NCBI RefSeq assembly: GCF_014654615.1
Contig: NZ_BNBB01000001.1
Location: 434,001-498,000, forward strand
Direction: 5' to 3'
DNA length: 64,000 nt
From: Streptosporangium violaceochromogenes
Lineage (GTDB): Bacteria; Actinomycetota; Actinomycetes; Streptosporangiales; Streptosporangiaceae
Position 1 is the stretch's first letter. Each line of letters opens with the position of its first letter. Of this stretch, positions 42,404-51,096 are shown piece after piece. The position numbers were made by a program, and so were the translations under genes. The notes beneath the pieces are model-generated. The model ran no database searches. It was given only the letters and a program-made list of their open reading frames with translations, and was not told the DNA's origin.

Positions 42404-43669
42404 GTGGAGACACGCGAGCGGGCCGAGCTGCTGAAACTGCTCACCGAGCTGGTCGCCTCGCCCAGCGTCAACCCGCCGGGCGACGAGCTGGGGGCCGCCC
42501 GCGTCCTCCAGGCCCACCTGCGGTCGGCCGGCCTCGCGGCCGAGGTCCGGGAGTTCGAGCCGGGCCGGGCGAATCTGGTCGCCCGGATCGGCGAGCCCGG
42601 CCGGGGCCGCCGGCTCGCCCTGTGCTCCCATCTCGACGTCGTGCCCGCCGGGGACGGCTGGGGCGGCGACCCGTTCCGGCTCTCCCGCGCCGGCGACCGG
42701 CTGGAGGGCCGGGGCGTGTGCGACGCGAAAGGCCAGCTCGCGGCCATGGCGCGGGCGCTGGTACGGCTCGCCGCCCGCCCACGCCTGGGCGGCGAGGTCG
42801 TCCTGGTCGCGGTGGGCGGCGAGGAGGCCGGGGCCACCGGGGCCAAGGCTCTGGTGGAGGAAGGGTTCACCGCCGACGCGGTGGTCGTCGGCGAGCCGAC
42901 CGGCATGCGGGTGTGCACCGCGCACAAGGGGCGGGCCGAGGTGACGGTGCGCGTCACCGGCACCGGCGGACACGCCGCCGCGGTGCGCGACCTGGACCCG
43001 CCGGTCGCGCGCCTGCCGGAGGTGCTCCTGCGGCTGGAGCGCCTGGCCGCCGAACTGGCCGCGGCGCCCCACCCCGTGGTCGGCCCCCCGACGCTCGCGG
43101 TCACCCGCGTGAGCGCGCGGGCGGCGAACACGGCCACCGTCCCGCAGGAGGCCACGCTCGTCCTGGACCGGCGGCTCGTGCCGGGCGAGACCCACGAGCG
43201 GGTGGACGCGGAGATCCGGCGGGCGCTGGACGGGCTGGCGGGGGTCGAGGTGCGGACGCGGGCAGGCGCCCACCCCGCCGAGCAGGACCCCGGCCACCCC
43301 CTGGTCCGCGCCGCCCGCGCGGCCACCGGCTCGGACGCCTCCGGCGGGATCGGGTTCCCCGCCACCTGCGACCAGTACGTCTTCGCCCGGACGGGCGCGG
43401 CCTGCGTCGTCCTGGGGGCGGGCGATCTGCGGGAGAACCGCGCCCACGCCGCCGGGGAGCACGTCTCGCTGGAGGCGCTCGCCGAGGCGTCGGCCGCCTA
43501 CGAGCGGCTCGCCCTGACCTACCTGGCCGGCCTGGCCGGCCTGGCCGGCCCCCCGCCGGCCGAAACCCCGCGCGGCGGCACCCCGTCAAGCGCCACCCCG
43601 TGGACCGCCCCCGCGCCGGCCGGAACCGCCCCCGACACAGCACAGGAGACACAGCGGACATGGACATGA
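42404..43669 (+). CDS. M20 family metallohydrolase (ArgE/DapE-like)
   Basis: This 421-residue zinc amidohydrolase has LCSHLDVVPAG (His ligand, Asp), GRGVCDAKGQLAAM (bridging Asp), GGEEAGATG (catalytic Glu pair), VVGEPTG and the final His in RAHAAGEHV. A dimerisation domain with VTGTGGHAAAV sits in the middle. The start is GTG 42404 with GGAGAG 7 bases upstream. A 50-residue Pro/Thr/Ala tail is odd. It would hydrolyse an N-acyl or N-carbamoyl amino compound before the aminotransferase step. Confidence 0.88.
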   Translation: METRERAELLKLLTELVASPSVNPPGDELGAARVLQAHLRSAGLAAEVREFEPGRANLVARIGEPGRGRRLALCSHLDVVPAGDGWGGDPFRLSRAGDRLEGRGVCDAKGQLAAMARALVRLAARPRLGGEVVLVAVGGEEAGATGAKALVEEGFTADAVVVGEPTGMRVCTAHKGRAEVTVRVTGTGGHAAAVRDLDPPVARLPEVLLRLERLAAELAAAPHPVVGPPTLAVTRVSARAANTATVPQEATLVLDRRLVPGETHERVDAEIRRALDGLAGVEVRTRAGAHPAEQDPGHPLVRAARAATGSDASGGIGFPATCDQYVFARTGAACVVLGAGDLRENRAHAAGEHVSLEALAEASAAYERLALTYLAGLAGLAGPPPAETPRGGTPSSATPWTAPAPAGTAPDTAQETQRTWT

Positions 43670-44973
43670 CGGCCACAGGGCTCGGGGAGCCCCTGCTCAT
43701 GGTGCCCGGCCCGGTTCCCGTGAGCGCCGAGGTCCTCGCCGCGGCGGCACTGCCCCCGGTGTTCCACCACGCCGCGAGCCACTACCGGCTGTTCGACGAG
43801 ACCCGCGCCATGCTGGCGGAGATCCTGGGCTGCCGGGGCTCGGTGGAGATCATGCCCGGCGGCGGCCGGCTCGGGCTGGAGGCGGCGGTCCGGACCACCG
43901 TGGGCCCCGGCGATCGGGTCCTTCTGTGCTCCAACGGTTTCTTCGCCGGCTGGCTGGAGCAGATCGCCCGCCGTACGGGCGCGGCCGTCGACGTGCTCTC
44001 CGACCCGCCGGGCTCCCCGGCCGACACCGCGCGGGCCCGCGCCGCGCTGGCCGAGGCGCACCGCGGGGGGCGCCCCTACCGGCTCGTCCTCGCCGTCCAC
44101 TGCGAGACCGCCACCGGCACGGTGACCCCCTTGCGCCCGCTCGGGGAGGCGTGCCGGGAGTACGGCGCCCTCCTTCTGGCCGACGCCGTCTCCTCGGCCG
44201 GCGTCATCCCGCTCGACATGGAGTCCGACCTCGTCGACCTGTGCGGGACCGCCTCCCAGAAGGGGCTCGGCTCCCTGATGGGGCTGTCGGTCGTCGGGAT
44301 CGGGAAGCGGGCCCGCGCCGCGTGGGCCGAGGAGTCCCGGCCGGGGTGCGACAGCTTCGCCCTCGACCTGACCCGCTGGCGGGCGCGGCCCGGCGACCCG
44401 ACCGTCCTGTACCCCGTGGTGCCCTCCCCCACGCTTGTCCTGGCGCTGCACCGCGCCACCCGGCTGCTGCTCGACGAGGGGCTCAAGGCCCGCTTCGCCC
44501 GGCACGAGGCCGCCGCCGGAGCCGTCCGCGAGATCCTGGCGGGCGCGGGCCTGAAGCTGTTCGGCTCGTCGCCGACCTCCGGGCTGACCACGGTCGAACT
44601 GCCCGCGGACGTGTCGGCCTCCCGGGTCCAGAGGCGCGTCCTCGACGAGCACGGCGTGCTCGTCGCCACCGGGATGGGCGCCGACGTCCAGCGGCTCCTG
44701 CGCGTCTCGCACATGGGCCTGCAGGCTTTCCCCGAGCCGCTGCGCCGGACGCTGGGGGCGGTCCTCGGCGTGCTGGCCGAGGAGGGCGTGCCCGTCGCGG
44801 GCCCCGCCGGCGCCGCAACCCCGGGCACCGCCTCCGACACCACCGCGGCCACGGCCTCGGGCACAGCCGCCGGTCCGCCGTCGCCTCCGGAGTTCCCGGA
44901 GTTCCCGGAGCTCTCCGCGCTCCCGGCGACCGGCACGCCGGAGACGCCCGGGACGGCGGGGGCCGGCGCGTGA
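43660..44973 (+). CDS. Class V aminotransferase (alanine-glyoxylate/serine-pyruvate type)
   Basis: This 437-residue PLP enzyme begins PLLMVPGPVPVSAEVL. PLP contacts are Asp175 (LLLADAVSSAG) and Lys201 (TASQKGLGS). The C-terminal domain ends with LLRVSHMG. A disordered tail of about 60 residues (Thr/Ala/Pro/Glu) follows. ATG 43660 overlaps the M20 stop by 10 bases. The type transfers amino groups to glyoxylate or pyruvate from alanine, serine or 2-aminoethylphosphonate-like donors. Confidence 0.88.
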   Translation: MDMTATGLGEPLLMVPGPVPVSAEVLAAAALPPVFHHAASHYRLFDETRAMLAEILGCRGSVEIMPGGGRLGLEAAVRTTVGPGDRVLLCSNGFFAGWLEQIARRTGAAVDVLSDPPGSPADTARARAALAEAHRGGRPYRLVLAVHCETATGTVTPLRPLGEACREYGALLLADAVSSAGVIPLDMESDLVDLCGTASQKGLGSLMGLSVVGIGKRARAAWAEESRPGCDSFALDLTRWRARPGDPTVLYPVVPSPTLVLALHRATRLLLDEGLKARFARHEAAAGAVREILAGAGLKLFGSSPTSGLTTVELPADVSASRVQRRVLDEHGVLVATGMGADVQRLLRVSHMGLQAFPEPLRRTLGAVLGVLAEEGVPVAGPAGAATPGTASDTTAATASGTAAGPPSPPEFPEFPELSALPATGTPETPGTAGAGA

Positions 44974-45818
44974 TCGACGGCCACACCCACGCCATCTCCG
45001 CCGGCCGCCGGGCGGCGGGACCGCTCGCCGGTGACATCGCGATCCCCGCCGCGTGCACCGTGGAGGACCTGCTGGGCACCCTGGACGCGCACGGCGTCGA
45101 ACGGGCGGTCGTCGTCGGTGTCGCCGGGGACGAGCCGTACCTCGCCCGGTGCCTGCGGCGGCACGCCGACCGGCTGACCGGGATCGGCCTGCTGCGCCCG
45201 GAGTCCACGGCGGACCCGCTGGAGGAACTGCGCCGCCAGGTCGGCGACACCGGCGTGCGCGGTGTCCGGCTGCGCGGCCTGGGACCGGCCCCCGAGCGCG
45301 GGATCGAGGAGTCGCCGCTGTTCCCGCTGCTGCGCCACCTGGAGGAGTCGGGCCTGCCGCTGTGGCTGCTCGCCCAGGACGCCCGGGACGAGACCCTGCC
45401 CCGGGTGCTCGCGGCGCTGCCGCGCCTGACCGTCGTGCTGAACCACTTCGGGGCCGCCGCCCCGGGCGCCCCCGCCCCCGGTTCCCGGCCCGGGGTGCCC
45501 CGGCTGGCATGCGTCGGCGCCGCCGAGATCGCCCGGACCCGCCTCCTGGCCCGCTACCCCAACGTCCACGTCCTGCTCTCCGGGCAGTACGCGGTGAGCG
45601 CGGACGATCCCCCCTACGCCGATCTCGCCGCCGCCGCCCGGTCGCTGCACGAGGCCTACGGGACCCGGCGGCTGATCTGGGGCTCGGACTTCCCCTTCGT
45701 CGCGGGAGCGGCCTACGCGCCCCAGCGCGACTGGGTGGATCTGGCCCTGCCGCACCTGCCGGCTCCGGAGCGCGCCGCCGTGCTGGGCGGCAACGTCGCC
45801 CGCCTGTTCCCCGGCTGA
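44970..45818 (+). CDS. Amidohydrolase-2 family metal-dependent hydrolase/decarboxylase
   Basis: This 282-residue TIM-barrel protein starts VIDGHTHAISAG (metal-binding HxH), carries TVVLNHFG (His) and RLIWGSDFPF (catalytic Asp), and ends VLGGNVARLF, all usual in the amidohydrolase-2 family of decarboxylases, lactonases and dicarboxylic lactone hydrolases. The GTG at 44970 overlaps the aminotransferase stop (GTGA). Last gene of the operon, before a strong hairpin. Confidence 0.87.
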   Translation: MIDGHTHAISAGRRAAGPLAGDIAIPAACTVEDLLGTLDAHGVERAVVVGVAGDEPYLARCLRRHADRLTGIGLLRPESTADPLEELRRQVGDTGVRGVRLRGLGPAPERGIEESPLFPLLRHLEESGLPLWLLAQDARDETLPRVLAALPRLTVVLNHFGAAAPGAPAPGSRPGVPRLACVGAAEIARTRLLARYPNVHVLLSGQYAVSADDPPYADLAAAARSLHEAYGTRRLIWGSDFPFVAGAAYAPQRDWVDLALPHLPAPERAAVLGGNVARLFPG

Positions 45819-45832
45819 CCGCCGGAAAAGCC

Positions 45833-45871
45833 CCGGGTGGGGCGGCCGGAGAACCCGGCCGCCCCACCCGG
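45833..45871 (+). terminator. Strong rho-independent-like hairpin ending the 40.5-45.8 kb operon
   Basis: A perfect 17-base stem (CCGGGTGGGGCGGCCGG with its complement) and a 5-base loop AGAAC, 14 bases after the amidohydrolase stop. No T-run follows. Confidence 0.8.
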
Positions 45872-46206
45872 CGGGAGCGTGGAAGCCCAGAGGAGGGCGC
45901 CGGCGTCCCCGACCGGGACCGGCGCCCCCTCAAGGCCCCCGCGCACCGGTAAAGAAGGAGGATGCCCCCGGGCAATCCTGGACCGCGGGCGAGGCGGGAA
46001 GCCCCGCGCACCGGCGGTGGACTGGGAGGATACGCGGTGATCGCCGGAAAGAGGCGAGCCGATGGGACCCGATGGGAAAGAGGCGCGATGCCCGTCCACA
46101 CCCGCTCCCCCGCCTCCCCTGTGCTTTCCGCCTTCCTCGCCTTCCCGGTCGCCGCCCCGCCCCCGCCCGCCCCCTCCCGTCCCGGTACCGGGGCGGGCCG
46201 CGGATC
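45872..46206. other. 335-base gap upstream of the SDR gene
   Basis: A frame of 82 codons starts at 45962 directly behind AAGAAGGAGG and ends in an ATGA overlap with the SDR start, but its product is Pro/Arg/Ala-rich with no recognisable fold and the RBS touches the ATG. I do not call it a gene. No other structure seen. Confidence 0.35.
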
Positions 46207-46944
46207 ATGAAGCTCAGCGGGGCCAAGGTGCTGATCACCGGCGCCTCCTCGGGGATCGGCGCGGCCACCGCGCGGGCGATGGCCGCGGCCGGGGCCGACC
46301 TGGTGCTGGCGGGACGCGACCGGACGCGGCTGGAGGCCGTCGCCGCCGAGACCGGCGGCCGGGCGGTGGTCTGCGACCTGGCGGCGCAGCCCCGCGTCCT
46401 GGCCGAACGCGCCGGTCCCGTGGACGTCCTCGTCAACAACGCCGGGGTGGGATGGTCCGGCCCCTTCGCGCGGATGTCGCAGGAGACCCTCCAGCACCTG
46501 GTGGCGGTCAACCTGATCGCCCCGATCCGGCTGACCCAGCTCCTGCTGCCCGGCATGATCGACGCGGGCCGGGGACACGTCGTCTTCGTCGCCTCGATCG
46601 CCGGCGTGATCGGGGTGGGCCGGGAGGCGGTGTACTCGGCGACCAAGGCCGGGCTGATCACCTTCGCCGAGGCACTCCGCCACGAGCTGCGCGACTTCTC
46701 CGGGGTCGGCGTGTCCGTGCTGCTGCCCGGCGTGGTGGACACGCCCTTCTTCGAGCGGCGCGGCACGCCGTACACCCGCCGCGCTCCCGCGCCGATCCCG
46801 CCGGAACGGGTGGCGAACGCGATCGTGGCGGCGATCCGGTACGAACGGCCGGAGTCGTACGTGCCGGGCTGGCTCCGCCTGCCCGCCCGGCTGCGGGGGG
46901 CCGCGCCCGGGCCGTTCCGCGCGCTGATGCGGTTCTTCGGCTGA
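46207..46944 (+). CDS. Short-chain dehydrogenase/reductase (SDR)
   Basis: This 245-residue classical SDR has TGASSGIGAATA (NAD(P) motif), NNAGVG, the catalytic Ser in VASIAG and YSATKAG (Tyr-X-X-X-Lys). The Arg in AGRDRTR after strand 2 suggests NADPH. ATG 46207 starts MKLSGAKVLITG. It converges on hpnH with a 26-base gap. A role in hopanoid side-chain reduction is possible from position only. Confidence 0.88.
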   Translation: MKLSGAKVLITGASSGIGAATARAMAAAGADLVLAGRDRTRLEAVAAETGGRAVVCDLAAQPRVLAERAGPVDVLVNNAGVGWSGPFARMSQETLQHLVAVNLIAPIRLTQLLLPGMIDAGRGHVVFVASIAGVIGVGREAVYSATKAGLITFAEALRHELRDFSGVGVSVLLPGVVDTPFFERRGTPYTRRAPAPIPPERVANAIVAAIRYERPESYVPGWLRLPARLRGAAPGPFRALMRFFG

Positions 46945-46970
46945 GCGCGGGCCGCCCGGCCGCGCGCCGT

Positions 46971-47975
46971 TCAGCCGCTCCGCATGGCCCGCAGCGACTC
47001 CCTGAGGGAGCCGAGGGTGGCGAAGATCGCGGTGGGTTCGTACCCGCAGTGCGCCATGCAGTTGGCGCAGCGTGGGTCGCGCCCGCGGCCGTAGGCGTCC
47101 CAGTCGGTCTCCTCCACCAGCTCCCGGTAGGTCCGGGCGTAACCGTCGGCCATCAGGTAGCACGGCCGCTGCCAGCCGAACAGCGAGTACGACGGGATCG
47201 CCCAGGCCATGCACGGGAAATCCACCCTGCCCTCCAGGAAGTCCAGGAAGAGCGGGGAGTGGTTGAGCCGCCACCGGCTCCGGTTCCCGGAGGCGAAGGC
47301 GTCGCGGAACAGCTCGCGGGTCTCCCGCACCCCCATGAAGTGGTCCTGGTCGGGGGCCTTCTCGTAGGCGTAGGCGGGGGAGATCATCATCTGGTCGACG
47401 GCCAGGTCGTCGTTGAGGTAGTTGAGCACGTCGATGACCGTCTGCGGGCTGTCGGTGCTGAAGAACGTCGTGTTCGTGGTGACCCGGAAGCCGCGGCGAC
47501 GGCACTCGCGGACGGCGGCGACCGCCTCGTCGAAGACACCCTCCTGGCACACCGAGGCGTCGTGACGCTCCCGCAGCCCGTCGATGTGCACGGTCCAGGA
47601 GAAGTACCGCGAGGGCTCGAACTGGTCGATCCTCTTGGGGATGAGCAGCGCGTTCGTGCACAGGTAGACGTACTTCCTGCGCGCGACGAGCCGCCGGACC
47701 ATCTCCCCGATCTGCGGGTGCATGAGCGGCTCCCCGCCCGCGATCGACACCATCGGCGCGCCGCTCTCCTCCACGGCGGCCACCGCCTGCTCCACGGGCA
47801 TGCGCCGCTTCAGGACGTCGGCCGGGTGCTGGATCTTGCCGCAGCCGGCGCACTTGAGGTTGCAGGCGAACAGGGGCTCCAGCTCGACCAGCAGCGGGAA
47901 CCTCTCGCGCCTTCGCAGTCTCTGCCCCAGAATGTAGCCGCCGATGCGCAGGCTCTGGCGGATGGGAACCGTCAA
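46971..47975 (-). CDS. hpnH: Radical SAM adenosylhopene synthase HpnH
   Basis: This 334-residue protein matches HpnH, which joins the 5'-deoxyadenosyl group of SAM to diploptene, the first step to C35 hopanoids. The radical SAM cluster motif is CNLKCAGC, in the diagnostic setting ELEPLFACNLKCAGCGKIQHP written in pieces. MVSIAGGEPLMHPQI follows. A second Cys cluster (CANCMAHCGYEP) lies near the C-terminus. The start is TTG 47975, overlapping the hpnG stop, with GGAGG 7 bases upstream; this matches where homologues begin. Confidence 0.93.
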   Translation of the reverse strand: MTVPIRQSLRIGGYILGQRLRRRERFPLLVELEPLFACNLKCAGCGKIQHPADVLKRRMPVEQAVAAVEESGAPMVSIAGGEPLMHPQIGEMVRRLVARRKYVYLCTNALLIPKRIDQFEPSRYFSWTVHIDGLRERHDASVCQEGVFDEAVAAVRECRRRGFRVTTNTTFFSTDSPQTVIDVLNYLNDDLAVDQMMISPAYAYEKAPDQDHFMGVRETRELFRDAFASGNRSRWRLNHSPLFLDFLEGRVDFPCMAWAIPSYSLFGWQRPCYLMADGYARTYRELVEETDWDAYGRGRDPRCANCMAHCGYEPTAIFATLGSLRESLRAMRSG

Positions 47976-49042
47976 GACGTCACCTCCCCCGGAAACGGGA
48001 ACCGGACGGCCTCCCGGCCCACCCGCCGCTCCTCGACCGTCACCGGGCCGAGCCCGCGCAGGGCCGCCACCACGGCGTCGACGAGCGGGGACGAGACCGG
48101 GGACAGGGCGGTCAGGCCGATCGTGCGGGCCGCGGCGAGCCGGCCGAGCGCGAGGTCGCCCGGGGCCCCGACGAAGCGGACGGCGGTGGCGTGGCCCGTC
48201 TCCCCGCCCGGCCGCCGGGAAACGGGGGACGTGGAGAAGACGGAGGAGTCGGCCGGCCCCACGACCAGGACGAGGTCGGCCTCGTCCGCGAGCACCCGTA
48301 CGGCCTCCCCCCGGCCGGTGGTCGCGCGGGTCCCCGCACCGACCTCCGCACCGGTCTCCGCACCGGTCTCCGCACCGGTCTCCGCGGGGGTCCCTGCGCC
48401 GGTCCCGATCGCGCGTTCGCCTTCGGCGAGGAACGCCCCGGGCACGGCCAGCAGCACCCTCCTCGGGCCGGCGGCCGCCCCCCAGCGGGCCAGGACCGGG
48501 CCGATACGGCGCAGCGCGCGGCGGGCCGCGAAGCCGTCGCGCACGGTGGCCACGCCCAACAGCCGCGTCCGGGGGGTGTCGACGACGACGCGCACCGCGG
48601 CCAGCGGCCTGCCGTACGCGGCGGCGGCCAGCGGGCCGGTCTCCATGTCCACGGCCACCGCGCCGCCACGGGCCAGACGGCGGCGCTCGGCCCCCGTCAC
48701 CACATGCCCGCAGGTGACCAGCGGCCCCGTGCGCGCGGGCAGGCCGGCGCGCGCCAGCTCCCCGGCGAGCAGGGGCGCCGAAGGACAGGGGAACACCCGG
48801 TCGCCGAGACGGACCTCGTCGGCCACCAGCACGTCCCCCGGGCGCAGATCCCCGCCGAGGGCACCGCAGAAACCGGCCACGACCAGGGCGTCGTGGCCGG
48901 GCAGGGCCGTCGCCGCGCGGGCCGCGCGCCTCAGGCCGGCCCCGACCCTGACCACCCGCACCCCCTCCGCCCCCGCCGGCAGGCCGCGCCGTACGGCGCG
49001 CGCCTCGACCCCCAGCGCGGCGCAGATCAGCAGCCCGCCCAC
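47972..49042 (-). CDS. hpnG: HpnG (adenosylhopane nucleosidase/phosphorylase) fused to a degenerate IspH-like domain
   Basis: Residues 1-190 form the nucleoside-phosphorylase-like HpnG domain (VVAGFCGALGGDLRPGDVLVADEV, DMETGPLAAAA) that removes adenine from adenosylhopane. Residues 194-212 (RRVLLAVPGAFLAEGERAI) look like the IspH start VLLAxPRGFCAGVxRAI with the Cys lost. A linker of ETGA repeats (213-243) replaces the IspH middle. Residues 244-356 (GEAVRVLADEADLVLVVGPADSS, RTIGLTALSPVSSPLVDAVVAAL, VRFPFPGEV) match the IspH C-lobe. None of the three iron-sulfur Cys of IspH is present. HpnG proteins usually have 200-260 residues. The extra domain cannot be an active reductase. Confidence 0.88.
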   Translation of the reverse strand: MGGLLICAALGVEARAVRRGLPAGAEGVRVVRVGAGLRRAARAATALPGHDALVVAGFCGALGGDLRPGDVLVADEVRLGDRVFPCPSAPLLAGELARAGLPARTGPLVTCGHVVTGAERRRLARGGAVAVDMETGPLAAAAYGRPLAAVRVVVDTPRTRLLGVATVRDGFAARRALRRIGPVLARWGAAAGPRRVLLAVPGAFLAEGERAIGTGAGTPAETGAETGAETGAEVGAGTRATTGRGEAVRVLADEADLVLVVGPADSSVFSTSPVSRRPGGETGHATAVRFVGAPGDLALGRLAAARTIGLTALSPVSSPLVDAVVAALRGLGPVTVEERRVGREAVRFPFPGEVTS

Positions 49043-51096
49043 GACGCCCCCCTCCGGGCCCCGTCGCCCGCCGCGGGGCGAAGGCGCAGGTAGCGCCCCA
49101 GGGCGCTGATCGGGAAGACCAGCCGGTAGAGGTGGTAGTTGATGGAGAAGTCACCGGGAAAGCCGGTCCCGGTGAACTGGGGTTCGTCCCACGTGCCGTC
49201 GGGGCGCTGGTGTTCGACCAGCCATCGCACGCCCCGCTCCACCGCCGCCGAGCACTCCCCCGTGGCGAGCAGGCCCATCAGCGCCCAGGCCGTCTGCGAG
49301 GCCGTCGAGACGCCGCGCCCGATCCAGGCCGGATCTCTGTAGGAACGCTGGTCCTCGCCCCAGCCGCCGTCGTCGTTCTGGTGCCTTTCCAGCCAGGCGA
49401 CGGCCCGCCGCACGCACGACCGGTCCGCGGGCACCCCGGCCGCGGCCAGGGCGGGCAGCACGGCGCCGGTGCCGTAGACGTGGTTGGCGCCCCAGCGGCC
49501 GAACCACGACCCGTCGGCCTCCTGCTCCCTCAGCAGCCAGACCACCCCGCGGCGCAGCGCGGCGGAGCCCTGCCGTTCCCGCGCGAGCGCCTCGACGACG
49601 TGGGCGGTGACGTCGGCCGTCGGAGGGTCGATCACCGCGCCGAAGTCGCAGAACGGCAGCCGCCGGCAGAGCGTGCGGGTGTTGTCGGCGTCGAAGGCCG
49701 CGAAGCCGCCGTCGCGGCAGGCCATGCCGGTCATCCAGCGCACCGCGCGGTCGATGGCCGGCCGGGCCTCCGGGCGGCGCGTCCGCCCCAGGGCGATGAT
49801 CACCTCGGCGGTGTCGTCGATGTCGGGGTAGAGGTCGTTGTCGAACTCGAACGCCCAGCCGCCCGGCGCGAGGCCGGGCCGCCGCACGCCCCAGTCGCCC
49901 GGCCCTCTGACCTCCTGGCCGAGCAGCCAGTCGACGGCCCCGGCCAGAGCGGGGTGGTCGGCGGGACGGCCCGCGTCCAGGAGGGCGTTGACCGCCAGCG
50001 CCGTGTCCCACACCGGCGACTGGCACGCCTCGATCCTGCGGCCCGCGCCGTCGCGGACCGTGAACCGGTCGAGTCCCTCAAGGCCCCGGCGCATGACGGG
50101 GTGGTCGAGGTGATAGCCGCTCAGGTGAAGCGCGATCAGCGAGTACACCCATGGCGGCTGAATGCCGCCCCAGGACCCGTCGCACTCCTGCCGGGCCACG
50201 ATCCACTCGACGGCCCGCCGGAGCGCCGCGCGCCGCACGCCCGCGGCGGGGCGTCGCCGGTAGCGGTGGAGCAGCCGGTCCAGGCCGTCGAAGGCCCTCT
50301 CCCAGCCGGTGCGCGGGCGCGGGCGGGGCCTCACGCCGGAGCGCAGCTCGGCCAGGTCGAACGGGAGCGGGCGCACCGGCCGGTGCGCGCCCACGACGGT
50401 GAGCGGCACGATCGTCTGCCGCGCCCAGCAGGCCCAGTCGTAGACGTTGAGCGGGAACCACGGCGGCAGGAAGATCATCTCAGGGGGCGGCACCGGCAGG
50501 TCCTCCCACGACCACTGCCCGAACAGGGCCAGCCAGATGCGGGTGAACACCCGGGTCCCCTCGACGCCTCCGGCCCGCCGCGCGAAGGCGGCGGCGGCGC
50601 GCATGTGCGGGGCCTCCGGCGGGTCGCCGGCGAGCCGCAGCGCGGCGTAGGCCTCGACGGTGGTGGACAGGTCGCCCGGCCCATCGTGGAAGGTGGCCCA
50701 CGTGCCGTCGTCGCGCTGCTGGGAGCGGATCCAGCGGGCTGCACCCTCGGTGTCCTCCGCGGTCCGCGCGCCGAGGAACTCCCGCAGCAGCAGGTCCTCG
50801 GCGTCCATGGTCACGTTGGTCTGGAGTTCGCCCTTCCACCACCCCTGTGGCGAGCACAGGCCGAGCAGGTGGTCGCAGGCCGCGTCCAGAGCGCGTCCGG
50901 CGCCGGACCCGGGCGCAGACGGCAACGCGCCGGACCCGGGCGCAGACGGCAGCGCGCCGGACCCGGGCACGAGTGACAGGGCGCCGGACCCGGGCGGACA
51001 GGACGGAGCACCGGGCCCGAACGTGGGAACGGGGATGCCCGGCCCGGGTGCGGGCCCGGCGATCGCGGAGCCCTTCGGCGGGACGGCCGGTGTCAT
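49027..51096 (-). CDS. shc: Squalene-hopene cyclase
   Basis: This 689-residue cyclase turns squalene to hopene and hopanol at the inner membrane face. The acid motif DIDDTAE is at residues 425-431. QW motifs such as QRDDGTWATF, QECDGSWGG, QEADGSWFGRWG and QNDDGGWGE are spread along the chain. The ATG at 51096 overlaps the hpnE stop. An N-terminal extension of about 65 residues consists of PGSGALPSA-type repeats (27-base DNA repeats at 50900-51007) and is not found in typical cyclases. hpnG overlaps its 3' end by 16 bases. Confidence 0.95.
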   Translation of the reverse strand: MTPAVPPKGSAIAGPAPGPGIPVPTFGPGAPSCPPGSGALSLVPGSGALPSAPGSGALPSAPGSGAGRALDAACDHLLGLCSPQGWWKGELQTNVTMDAEDLLLREFLGARTAEDTEGAARWIRSQQRDDGTWATFHDGPGDLSTTVEAYAALRLAGDPPEAPHMRAAAAFARRAGGVEGTRVFTRIWLALFGQWSWEDLPVPPPEMIFLPPWFPLNVYDWACWARQTIVPLTVVGAHRPVRPLPFDLAELRSGVRPRPRPRTGWERAFDGLDRLLHRYRRRPAAGVRRAALRRAVEWIVARQECDGSWGGIQPPWVYSLIALHLSGYHLDHPVMRRGLEGLDRFTVRDGAGRRIEACQSPVWDTALAVNALLDAGRPADHPALAGAVDWLLGQEVRGPGDWGVRRPGLAPGGWAFEFDNDLYPDIDDTAEVIIALGRTRRPEARPAIDRAVRWMTGMACRDGGFAAFDADNTRTLCRRLPFCDFGAVIDPPTADVTAHVVEALARERQGSAALRRGVVWLLREQEADGSWFGRWGANHVYGTGAVLPALAAAGVPADRSCVRRAVAWLERHQNDDGGWGEDQRSYRDPAWIGRGVSTASQTAWALMGLLATGECSAAVERGVRWLVEHQRPDGTWDEPQFTGTGFPGDFSINYHLYRLVFPISALGRYLRLRPAAGDGARRGASWAGC
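50900..51007. repeat. Four 27-base direct repeats in the cyclase N-terminus
   Basis: GCGCCGGACCCGGG recurs at 50900, 50927, 50954 and 50981, an exact 27-base period, with partial decay of the remaining unit. It encodes the PGSGALPSA-like repeats of the disordered N-terminal extension. Confidence 0.85.

Noticed and set aside
45962..46210. 82-codon frame before the SDR gene with AAGAAGGAGG and an ATGA overlap
   Set aside because: The RBS abuts the ATG, the product is Pro/Arg/Ala-rich without fold signs, and the overlap can be chance.
43519..47853. A minus-strand open frame of 1444 codons across the aminotransferase, amidohydrolase and hpnH region
   Set aside because: It runs antisense to recognised genes and is Arg/Gly/Pro-rich; long stop-free antisense frames are usual in high-GC DNA.
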